A DNA stretch of 64,000 nucleotides from Actinoplanes sp. N902-109. GTDB lineage: Bacteria > Actinomycetota > Actinomycetes > Mycobacteriales > Micromonosporaceae. Shown piece by piece: positions 34,829 to 46,800 of the stretch (position 1 is the first letter of the stretch; every line of letters starts with the position of its first letter). Under the pieces are notes generated by a model. The model did no database searches, was not told the origin of the DNA, and saw nothing but the letters and a program-made list of their open reading frames with translations. A program made the position numbers and the translations under genes. The stretch spans positions 1,675,501-1,739,500 of the forward strand of contig NC_021191.1 in the NCBI RefSeq assembly GCF_000389965.1, in the 5' to 3' direction.

Positions 34829-37800
34829 ATGACGGCTGGGCTGCAGGGGATCAAGGACTCGCTAGCGCGGTGGAACAACCACACCGAGCCCGCCGGGACC
34901 TCGACCGTGGTCGACGCCTTCCTGGCCCGGGCCGCGCGGCACCCGGAGGCGCTCGCCGTGGTGGCGGGGGAGACCCGGCTGACGTACGGCGAACTCGCCG
35001 GTCGCGTCGCCGCACTCGCCCGGCAGCTGCGGCACCGCGGCATCGGCCCCGAGGACGTGGTGGGTGTCGGGATGCCGCGCTCGGCCGAGATGGTCATCGC
35101 CGTCCTCGGGATCATGGTGGCAGGCGGTGCGTTCGTGCCCGTCGACCCGGCGTGGCCCGAGCAGCGGCGCGAGCAGGTGCTGGCCGAGGCGGACGCCCGG
35201 CTGGTGCTCACCGCGTCCGACATCCCCGACACAGTGGACGACGCACCGGCCGTTTCGATCCCGGGCGGGCGGCTGGCGTACGTCATCTTCACCTCCGGAT
35301 CCACCGGCCGGCCCAAGGGCGCGATGATCCGGCACGAGGCGATCCACGAGCGGTTGCGCTGGCAGCGCGATGAGATCCTGCACTTCGGGCCGGGCGACGC
35401 CACGCTGTTCAAGGCCCCGCTGTCGTTCGACATCAGCGTCAACGAGATCCTGCTGCCGCTGGTGTCCGGCGGGTACGTGGTGGTGGCCGAGCCCGGCGGC
35501 GAACGCGACCCGCAGTACCTGCTCGGCCTGATCGCCACCGAGGGCGTCACGTTCGTCTACCTGGTCAGTTCCATGCTGGACGTGCTGCTGCAACTGGCGC
35601 AGGGCACCCACCTGCTCGACGGGCTGCGGCACGTGTGGTGCGGCGGCGAGGTGCTCACCCCGGAGCTGTTCGAACGCTTCCGGGCCCAGCTCAGCACGAC
35701 GCTCTACCACGGCTACGGCCCGGCCGAGGCGACCATCGGTGTCTCGCACGTGATCTACCGGGACACCGCCGAGCGGATCGCCACCTCGATCGGGCGCCCC
35801 AACCCGCACACCCAGCTGTACGTCCTCGACGACAACCTCACCCCGGTGGGCCCCGGCGTCACCGGCGAGCTGTACGCGGCCGGCTTCCTGCTGGGCCGCG
35901 GCTACGTCAACGCACCGGCGCTGACCGGCTCCCGCTTCGTCGCCAACCCCTTCGGCGGGCCGGGCGCGCGGATGTACCGCACCGGCGACCTGGCCCGCTG
36001 GACCGGTGACGGCACCCTCGAGTTCGTCGGCCGCGCCGACAACCAGGTGAAGATCCGCGGCATGCGCCTCGAACTCGAGGAGGTGGAGGCGGTCGCGTCG
36101 GCCCACCCCGCGGTCCGCCAGGCCGTCGTGACCGTCCACGACCGCCATCTGATCGGGTACGCGACCCGGACCGCCGACGTGACCCCCGACGACCTGCGTG
36201 CCTGGTGCGCGGGGCGGCTCCCGGAGTACATGGTTCCGGCCGCGTTCGTGCTGCTCGACGCCTTCCCGCTGACCCCGAACGGCAAGGTCGACCGGCGCGC
36301 GCTGCCGGCGCCGGTGCGCACGGCGACCCGCTCCCGCCCGCCGCGCACCCCGGCCGAGGCGCAGCTGTGCGAGGTCTTCGCCACGGTGCTGGGCCTGCCC
36401 GCCGTCGGCGCCGAGGACGACTTCTTCGCGCTGGGCGGCGACAGCATCGTGGCGATCGCGGCCGTCCGGGCCGCGCGCCGGGCCGGGCTCCCGCTGCGCG
36501 CCCGGGACCTGTTCGCCAACCCGACGCCGGCCGCGCTGGCGCTGACCGTGACGCCCGCCGTTCCCGCCGGTCGGCCCGATCCGGTCCCGGCCGTGGGCGT
36601 GGTGCCGCCGACGCCGATCCTGGCCTGGCTGGCCGGGGTGGGCAACGGCCTGAACGGCTTCTTCCAGGCGATCACGCTGCCGCTGACCGGTGACCCGGCT
36701 CCGCTGATCGACGCGCTGCTCGCCGCCCACGACATCCTGCGTGCCGCCATCGTGACCGGCGCGTCCTCGGACACCGGCGTGGTCGGTGCGGCCTCGGGCG
36801 GCGGTATGGGCGTCGGCGCTGGGTTCGGGCTGGACGTGCGACCGGTCGGGGCGCTCACCGCGGCGGACGTCCTGCGCGTCGGCGAGGATCTCGAAGCGGC
36901 CGTCGCCCGGCTCGGCCCCGAGCAGTTGGTCGCCTGCTCCTGGCTGCCGGACCGCAACGAACTGATCGTCGCCGTGCATCACACCATCGTGGACGGCGTC
37001 TCCCTGCGCGTCCTCGCCGAGGATCTGCGCGGCGGCCTGCCGATCGCGCCCGCACCCACCTCGTTCCGGCAGTGGGCCACCGCCCTGCACGCCGTCGACT
37101 TCTCCGCCGACCTCGATTTCTGGCGGTCAGCGGTGTCCGTTCCGCCCGGACCGCTGCCCGCCATCCCGGACACCATCGGCACGGCCGGAGCCGCCGGCGC
37201 AGCCGCGACCGTGGCCACCGAGGAGACGCTGACCGTCGAGCTGCCCGCGGACATCACCGACCGGCTGCTCGGTGCCGTCCCGGCGGCGATTCACGGCGGG
37301 GTCAACGACGTGCTGGTCGCCGCGCTCGCGCTGGCCGTCTCGCCGGACGAGCCGTTCCTGCTCGAACTCGAGGGGCACGGCCGCGAGGAGGACGCAGTCG
37401 ACCTCGATCTCTCGCGGACGGTCGGCTGGTTCACCACGCTCTTCCCGGTGCCCCTCGACGTCACCGGGCGCACCCCGGCCGCTGCGGTCAAGGCGGTCAA
37501 GGAGCAGCTGCGGGCGGTGCCCCGCAACGGGTTCTCGTACGGGATCCTGCGTCACCTCTCGGGTCACACCGACCTCGCCGTGCAGCCGCGGGTGTTGTTC
37601 AACTATCTCGGCCGCTTCGACGGGGGCGAGGTCGTCGTGGAACGCCGCGACCCGCGCATGCCGCTGCCGCGCACCCTCGAAGTCAACGCGGTCACCACCG
37701 GCGGACGACTCTCGGCCGTGTTCAGCTGGCCGGGCCGGGTGCTGTCGCGGGCCCGGGCGCAGGCGCTCGCCGACCGCTGGACCGCCGTCCTGCGCGAACT

Positions 37801-37870
37801 CGCATTCACCGATGTCTCCGGGCACACGCCGTCCGACTTCCCGCTCGTCACGCTCACCCAGTCCGAGGTG
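34829..37870 (+). other. NRPS module 1: A(acyl-hOrn)-T-E
   Basis: Residues about 1-1014. A-domain motif TSGSTGRPKGAM near 153, carrier LGGDSI near 537-541, epimerase HHTIVDG near 718 and RTVGWFTTLFPV further on. The code DINYWGGI is the one known from the first module of coelichelin synthetase, for formyl-hydroxyornithine. With E it supplies the D form. Starting with A rather than C marks it as the initiating module. Confidence 0.8.
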
Positions 37871-40800
37871 GACGACCTCGGCCCGGACGTGCGCGACGTC
37901 CTCCCGCTCACCCCGCTGCAGGCCGGCCTCTACTTCCATGCCACGTACGCCCCGGGCACCGACCCGTACGTGGTGCAGCAGCTCATCCATCTCGACGGCC
38001 CGCTGGACGCCGAACGCCTGCGCCGCGCCGCGACCGCGCTGTTCGACCGGCACCCCAACCTGGCCGCCGCCTTCCGCCCCACCGCGACCGGAGCCGTCGT
38101 CGCCGTCCTGAGCGGCCCGGTCGAAGCCCCGTGGCGCCAGGTCGTCGACGGCGACGTCGAAGCGGTGGCCGCAGCCGAACGCGCCGAGCCGTTCGACCTG
38201 TCCCGCCCGCCGGGGATGCGCTACGCCCTCGTCCGGCTCGCCGACGACCGGCACGTCCTGGTGCAGACCGTCCACCACATCGTTGCCGACGGCTGGTCCG
38301 TGCCGCTCATCCTCGACGACCTCCTTTCCCTGTACGCCGGTGCGTCGCTCCCGCCGGCCCCCTCCTTCCGGGACTTCCTCACCCACCGCGGCGAGGGCGA
38401 CCCGGAAGCCTTCGCCCGCCTGCTCGACGGCCTGACCGAACCCACCCTTCTGGCCCCGGCCGTGACCACGCCCGACATGTCCGGCAGCGCCGGTTCGGTG
38501 TCGGTGGCCGTCGACGGCGCGGGCGTCCGGGCGGTCGCGCAGCGGTACGGCGTAACCGTCGGCAATGTGATCGCGGCAGCGTGGGGGGTGCTGGTCGGCC
38601 GGGTGGTCGGCAGTGGCGATGTCGTCTTCGGCTCGACCGTGTCCGGGCGCGGTGGTGACCTGCCCGGCCTCGACCGGATCGCGGGCCTGCTCATCAACAC
38701 CGTGCCGGCCAGGGTGCGGTTCCACGGCTCGGAGAGCTTCGCCGAGGTGCTGCGCCGGTTCGCGGCCGGTCAACGGGAGGTCGTCGAGCACGACCAGACC
38801 TCGCTGGCCCGCATCCAGCGGCGGGTCGGGCTGCCGGAACTCTTCGACACCCTCGTGGTCATCGAGAACTACCCGGTGGCCTCGGCACCCACGACCGGTG
38901 GCCTGCGCATCGCCGGTATGGACGTGATCGAGGCACCGCACTACCCGGTGACGCTGATGGTCAAGCCCGGCGACACGATCACCGTCACGCTGACCCACCG
39001 CCTTCCGGCCGGGATCGCCGCCCGCCTGCTCGACCAGTACGTCCGCGTCCTCACCGCCGACGCCGAGACGCCCGTCGCCGGTCTGCGCCTGCTGCCCGAC
39101 GAGGACAGGGCGGATGTGCTCGCCCGTGGCAAGGGCGAGGACGCCGGACAGGTCCTCCTCGTCACCGACCTCGTCAAGACCGTCGACCCCGCCGCCATCG
39201 CCATCCGCACCGCCACCCCGGCGCGGGGCTGGGCCGAGATGATCTACGCGGAACTCTGGGCGCGTTCCGGGGCGGTTGCGGCGGCTCTGCAAGCAGCCGG
39301 GGTCCGGCGGGGTGATGTGGTTGCGGTGGCGACGAAGCGGACCGCCGACCTGCCCGTGGCGCTGCTCGGGGTGTTGCGGGCGGGTGCTGCCTGCCTGCCC
39401 GTGGACCCCGGCTACCCGGCCGCCCGGATCGAGTTCATGATCGAGGACGCGCAGCCGGTGTGTGTGCTGGTCGATGATGCGGCCCACCGGTCGTTGCCGC
39501 CGCACGGGCTGCCCGTGGTCCGGGTCCGGACGGCTCGGGGTGAGCCCGCGAACGTCCGGGTCGGACCGCTCGATGCCGCCACCGTGATCTACACGTCCGG
39601 TTCGACCGGGCGGCCCAAGGCTGTGGTCGGCACGCATGGTGCGCTGGCCAACCGGCTGGCGTGGGCGCGGGCGGCCTGGGGCGGCGCGGTGCGGGTGGCC
39701 AAGAGCTCGATGAGCTTCATCGACGGCACCACCGAGCTGCTCGGCGGGCTGGTCGCCGGTGCCACCGTGGTGCTCGCCGACGAGGCCACGGCCGCCGATG
39801 GGCAGGCGCTGGCCCGGCTGGTCGGGGAGTCCGGGGCGACGCAGCTGCTCGCCGTGCCGAGCCTGGCCGCCGTACTGGCCGGGACCGCACCGCAGCACGT
39901 GGCCGGCCTGGAGCGGTGGATCACCAGCGGGGAGGCCCTGGACGCCGGGACCGTCGCCGCGCTCGCGGCGGCTTCGCCGGGCGCTGAGCTCGTCAACTCG
40001 TACGGAGCCTCGGAGAACACCGGGGACGTGCTGGCCGGGACCGTCACACCGGGCCGGACCGTGACCCTGGGCCGGGTGGTTCCGGGCACCCGGATCCTGC
40101 TGCTGGACACGGCACTGGAGCCGGTGGCGCCCGGGGCGGTCGGTGAGATCTATGTCGGCGGGGTGCAGCTGGCCCGCGGTTACCGGGGGCAGGGCGGGGC
40201 GACGGCGGCCCGGTTCGTGGCCGACCCGGACGAGCCGGGGCAGCGGCTGTACCGCACGGGTGACCTGGGCCGCTGGGTCGGCACCGAGGTGGAGTTCCTG
40301 GGCCGCAACGACGACCAGGTCAAGGTCAACGGGCACCGGGTGGAACCGGCCGAGGTCGAGGCCGCGCTGCTGCGGCGGCTCGGCGTGCGCGAGGCCGTCG
40401 CGGTGGCCCGCAACCGGCGGTCCCTGCACGGGTACGTGGTCGGCGAACCCGGTGAGACGCTGGATCCGCAGGCGTTGCTGGCGACGTTGCGCGACGAGCT
40501 GCCCGCATACCTCGTGCCGGCCACGGTGACCGTGCTGGACGCCGTACCGTTGCTGCCCAACGGGAAGCGTGACCGGCGCGCCCTGCCGGACCCGGCCGCC
40601 GGGGTGGCGACGCCGCCGCGCACCGAGCGGGAGAGGCAGGTCGTGGCCCGGCTGGCCGAGGTGCTGGGCCGGACCGTCGGGATCCATGACGACTTCTTCG
40701 CCCGCGGTGGCGACAGCATCTCCGCGATCCGGCTGGTCAACCTGCTCGCCCGCGACGGCCTCCAGCTTCGCACCCAGGACATCTTCCGTACGCGCACCGC

Positions 40801-43800
40801 AGCCGCCATCGCCGCTTCCGCCGACGGTCCGGTGGCCGAACCGGTGTCCCCGGCCGAGGCCGCGGTGTGGGCGTTGTCCCCGCTCCAGCAGGGGGTGTAC
40901 TACCAGGCCACGTATGCCGAGGGCGCGAACACGTACATCGCGCAGAACGTTTTCGACTTCGACCGCCGGCTGGACGTGGCAGCGCTGGAGCTGGCGTTCG
41001 CCGCGCTGCTCGACCGGCATCCCACGCTGCGCGCGGCGTTCGTCGGTGAACCCTTTCCGCAGCAGCATGTTTCCGCACGGGTCCCGGCAGTGGTATCGGT
41101 GGTGGAGGGTGATCCCGAGCGGATCGCCGCCGAGGACCGGGAGCGCCCGTTCGACCTGACGAAGCCGCCGCTGATCCGGTTGACGGTGGTGCGCGATCCG
41201 GACGGAACGGACCGGCTGCTGCTCACGTGTCACTTCCTGCTCTGGGACGGCTGGTCGCGCGAGCTGGTGCTGCGCGAGCTGTTCGCCCTGTACGACTCCC
41301 GCGGCGCGCGGGGTGTGCTGCCCCTCGACGGGCCCGGCTTCCCGGACTATCTCGCCTGGATCGCCGCGCAGGACCGCGACGCATCGGCAGCCGCGTGGAA
41401 GGCGGTGCTGGGCGAGCCGACGATCGTGGTGCCCGCCGCGGTGGGCCGCGAACCGCTGCTCCCCGAACGGGTTCTGGCCGCCCTGCCGACCGGTGTCACC
41501 ACCCGGCTGACCGAGCAGGCCCGCCGTGCCGGGGTCACCCTGAACTCGGTGCTGACCGCCGCGCTCGGCCTGGTGCTCGGCTGTCGCACCGGCCGCGGCG
41601 ACGTCACGTTCGGCAGTACGGTCGCCGGCCGCCCGACCGAGGTGCCCGGCATCGAGAACGTCATCGGCCTGTTCCTCAACACCGTGCCGGTCCGGGTCGC
41701 CGCGACCCCGTGGACCACCGTCGCCGACCTGGCCCGCCGGGCCCAGCAGGACCGTCTCGACCTGGCTCCGCACGAGTACCTCGGCCTCGGTGACATCCAC
41801 CGCGCCACCGGCCACGACCAGCTCTTCGACACCCTGTACGTGCTGCAGAACTTCCTGGCCGACAGCACCTTCGACGACCTGGAGGCGGCCCAGGGCATCG
41901 TCGACGTCCAGTACACCGACACCACCCACTACCCGCTGACCTGGGTCCTCACCCCGGGCGCCAACCTGCGGGTCAAGCTGGAGCACCGCCCCGACGTCGT
42001 GCCCGCGGCCCAGGCCCAGGAGATGGTCGACCAGTTCGTCGGCGTCCTGCGCATCCTGGCCGACGGCCTCGACATCCCGGCCGGTGCCGTGCCGCTCGGC
42101 GACCCCGCCGCCCTCGCCGCGGGTCGTGCCGCGGGTCGTGCGGCTCCCGCCTTGCGCACCGCCGCCGCGTCGGCGGGACCCCGTGTCCTTGCGGGGCGTC
42201 AGGCAGACATTCCCGACATGACGGTTGCCGACCTGCTCGCCGAACAGGCGGCCAGGACCCCGGATCTCACCGCGCTCGTCTCCGGCGATCAGCGGCTGAC
42301 CTACGCCGAGCTGGACAAGCGGATCAACGCCGTGGCCCGTGGCCTGGTCGAACGCGGTGCCGGACCCGAGCGGATCGTCGCGCTCGCCCTGCCGCGGGGC
42401 ATCGACATGGTCGTCGCGCTGTTCGCCGTGCTCCGGGCCGGTGCCGCCTATCTGCCGCTCGACCTGGATCTGCCCGGCGAGCGGCGACAGGCCATGCTCG
42501 ACGACGCCCGGCCGCTGCTGGTGCTGTCCACCCTGGCCGGTATCGAGTCGCCCGACAATTCCCCTTTGCCGGTACGGGTGGATCTCGACCGGCCCGCCTA
42601 TGTCATCTACACCTCCGGGTCGACCGGACGTCCCAAGGGGGTCGTCACCCCGTACCGCGGGCTGACGAACATGCAGGTGAACCATCGCGCCGAGATCTTC
42701 GCGCCCACCGTCGGACGGGCCCGCGCGGCCGGCGTCGAGCGGTTGCGGATCGCGCACACGGTGAGCTTCTCCTTCGACATGTCGTGGGAAGAGCTGTTGT
42801 GGCTGGTCGAGGGGCACGAGGTGCACGTCTGCGACGAGGAGTTGCGGCGCGACGCGACGGCCCTGGTCGGTTACTGCCGCGAGCACGGCATCGACGTGAT
42901 CAACGTGACGCCGACGTACGCGCACCATCTGTTCGACGAGGGTCTGCTCGACGGGCACCGGATGTGGCTGGTGCTGCTGGGCGGCGAGGCCGTCACCGAC
43001 GCGGTCTGGTCGCGGCTCAGCGACCCCGGCGGCCCGGCCGGTTACAACCTGTACGGCCCCACCGAGTACACGATCAACACCCTGGGCGCCGGTACGGACG
43101 ACAGCCCCACGCCCACCGTCGGCCGTCCCATCTCCAACACCGCTGGACATGTCCTCGACGACTGGCTTCGCCCGGTGCCCGCGGGGGTGGTCGGGGAGCT
43201 CTACATCGCCGGCGCCGGACTGGCGCGGGGTTATCTGCACCAGCCCGCCCTGACCGCGGCGCGCTTCGTCGCGGGCCCCGGCGGCAGCCGCCTCTATCGC
43301 ACCGGTGACCTGGTCCGCGAGCGTCCCGACGGCACCTTGGACTTCCTCGGCCGTAGCGACGACCAGGTCAAGATCCGCGGCTACCGCATCGAGCTGGGCG
43401 AGGTGGAAAGTGCCGTGGCGGCCGTTCCCGGCGTACGGCAAACCGCCGTCGTCGCCCGGGACGGCAAGCTGCACGCCTACCTCGTCGGACAGGCCGGGCC
43501 CGCCGAGGTGCGCGCGGCGCTGCTGTCGCGGCTGCCGTCCTACATGGTCCCGTCGCTGTACGCCACGGTCGACGCCCTGCCGCTGACGGTCAACGGCAAG
43601 CTCGACGTCAAGGCGCTACCGCCGGCCACCCCGGTCCTCGGTGCCACCCGCGAGCCGCGCGACGAGCGGGAACGTGTGCTCGCCGGCATCTACGCGGACG
43701 TCCTGGGCCTGCCCGCGGTGAGCATCGACGACGACTTCTTCGCCATCGGCGGCGACAGCATCTCCTCGATCGCGGTGGCCGGTCGCGCCCGCAAAGCCGG

Positions 43801-46800
43801 TCTGCCGCTGACCCCGCGCGACGTCTTCCGCCGCCGCAGCGTGCAGGCCCTCGCCGCCACCCTGCCCGCGACGGCCGCCCCGGTAACGGCCGTGCCGGAC
43901 GATGGCCTGGGACCCGTCGAGCTGACCCCGATGCTGGCCGAGACGGTGAAGTCCGCGACCCCGCTGAGCCACTTCTACCAGTCGATGGCCTGGCACACCC
44001 CGGCCACGCTGACCCGCGCCGAGCTGGAGCGCATCCTGCAGGCCCTGCTGGACCGTCACGACCTGCTGCGCGCGTCCTTCCGCCACCCGTCCGCAGCCCG
44101 CGACAGCCGGCCGCTCGGTGCGCTGGGCGGCGGTGCGGGCGTCGGCGGCCAGGCCGGCGGTGTGCTGCACGTGCCGGCCCCGGGGCTGCGCGCGGCCGGC
44201 CTGATCACCGAAGGTCCGATCGACGAGCAGGCGGAGGTCGCCCGGCTCGACCCCGCCAACGGCATCATGCTCCGCGCCGCCTGGGACGGCCGCCGCCTGC
44301 TGCTCGTCATCCACCACCTCGTGATCGACGGCGTCTCCTGGCGCATCATCACCGAGGACCTGGCCCGCGCCGCGTCCGGCCGGCCGCTCGAACCCGTGGG
44401 CGCCTCCTTCCGCACCTTCGCCGCGACCCGGCGAACCTTCGCCGGCCAGGAGGACTTCTGGCGCGCCACCCTGGCCGAGCCGCGCCCGCTGCTGGGCACC
44501 CGCCCCGCCGACCCGGCCATCGACACCGCGGCCACGGTCCGCTCGATCACGGTGACCCTGCCGCCCGAGGTGACGGTTCCCCTGCTGACGACCGCACCCG
44601 CGGCCATCCACGGCGGGGCCGACGACATCCTGCTGACCGCCCTCGCCGTGGCCGTCAACCGCTGGCGTACCACCCCCGCGCGCACCGCGCCCGACAAGCC
44701 GGATGCTCCGGGCGCGGTGCCGACCGAGCCGGTGCTGGTCAGCCTGGAGGGGCATGGGCGCGGCGGCGACCTCGACCTGTCCCGCACGGTCGGGTGGTTC
44801 ACCGCGATCCACCCCGTGCGGCTCGACCCGGGGAGCACCACGGATCTCGGGGTTGCCGTGCGCGCGGTCAAGGAGCAGTTGCGGGCCGTGCCTTCGGACG
44901 GGCTGGGCTACGGCTCGTTGCGCTGGCTGCGGGATCTCGACTTCGGTCCGGCGCCGGAGATTCTGTTCAATTATCTGGGCCGGTTCGGCGCCGGGGCGGC
45001 GGGGGACTGGGCGCAGGCGGCCCCGCTGCGCGAAGGCGTCGACCCGGCGAACCCGGCGATGCCGCTGGAGATCAACGCCTCCGTCACCGGCGACACGTTC
45101 GAGGCGACGTTGTCCTGGCCCACCGGCCTGTTCGCGGCGGACCGGATCGTCGCGCTCGCCGAGCACTGGACCGCCGTGCTGCGGGAACTTGCTGGTGCGG
45201 ATATTTCCGGACACACGCCATCCGACTTCCCGCTCGTGACACTCACCCAGGACGATGTGGACACCTTCGCCGACGCGAGCGATGTGCTCCCGCTGTTGCC
45301 GTTGCAGGAAGGCATGTACTTCCACTCGGTGGTGTCCGAGGTGGACACCTATGCGGTGCAGCAGATCGCCGAGCTCACCGGTGAGGTCGACCCGGACCGG
45401 CTGCGTGCCGCGGTGGCGACCGCCGTGCGCCGCCACGACGCCCTGCGAGCCTCGTTCCGCGAACTCCGGGACGGGCGGATCGTCCAGGTCATCGCGGCCG
45501 AGGTGGAAGTCCCGTTCCGCTACGTCGACGCCACGACGGAAGCCCCCGACGCCACGACGGAAGCCCCCGACGCCGCGACGGAAGCCCCCGACGCCGTGGC
45601 CGAGAAGTCCGGCGCCGCGGCTGCGCTGCTCGAGCGGGTCGCGCGGGAGGAGCTGGAGCGGCCGTTCGACCTGGCCCGGCCGCCGGTGCTGCGCTACGCG
45701 CTGGTGTCGTTGAGCCGCACCGACCATCGGCTGATCGAGACGATGCACCACATTCTTGCCGACGGGTGGTCGTACCCCCTGGTGTTCTCCGACGTCGTTG
45801 CGGCGTACCGGGGGGAAGAACTGGCGCCGCCCGCCGCGACCTTCCGCGACCACGTCGAGTCGGTGGTGACGCGCGACCGGGAGGCCGCCCGTGCCGCCTG
45901 GACCACCGCTCTGACCGGCGTCGTACCGGCCGTGCTGTATCCCGGCATCACCACGGTGTCCCAGCACGACAGCGCCTTCGCGTACGTGGACCGGGCCGAC
46001 GCACTGAGCCGGGTGACCCGCCGGCACGGCATCACGGTGAGCACGCTGATCCATGGTGCCTGGGGGCTGGTGCTGGGCCGGCTGCTCGGGCGCGACCGGG
46101 TGGTGTTCGGCTCGACGGTGTCCGGGCGGGGTGGCGATCTGCCCGGGGTGGAGTCGATTGTCGGGCTGCTGATCAACACGGTGCCCGTGCCCATGTCGTG
46201 GCAGCCCGGCGAAATGCTCGCGGACGTGTTGCACCGGCTGCAGGAGCAGCAGACCGACGTGCTCGACGTGCAGCAGGTCGGGCTGGCCGAGCTCAACCGG
46301 CTCGCCGGTGTTCGCCAGCTCTTCGACACCATGGTGGTGGTCGAGAACTTCCCGCCCGTCGACCCCGGTGACGCGCACGGCCTGGGCGTACGCGGCTTCA
46401 CCGGCACCGACTCCCCGCACTACCCGGTGTCGCTGGTGGCTTTCCCGGGCGAGCGGCTCACCCTGGAGATCAAGTACGACGGTGCGGTGGGCGAGGCGGC
46501 AGCGCGCCGGCTTGCCGCGCACGTCGCCATGGTGATCGAGCAGCTGATCGACGATCTCGACCGGCCGGTCGCGGCGCTGCGGCTCGCCGCCGTCCCGGAG
46601 CCTGTCCTGGACCTCTCCGTCGCGCGGCCCGGGGCGCTCGCGGTGGACGACGTCACCTACGCCGAGCTGGAGGCGCGCGCCAACCAGCTCGCGCACGAAC
46701 TCATCGCCCGCGGGGTACGGCCGGAGTCGCGCGTCGCCGTGCGGCTGCCCCGCGGCGTCGACCTGGTCGTCGCGCTGCTGGCCGTGGTCAAAGCCGGTGG

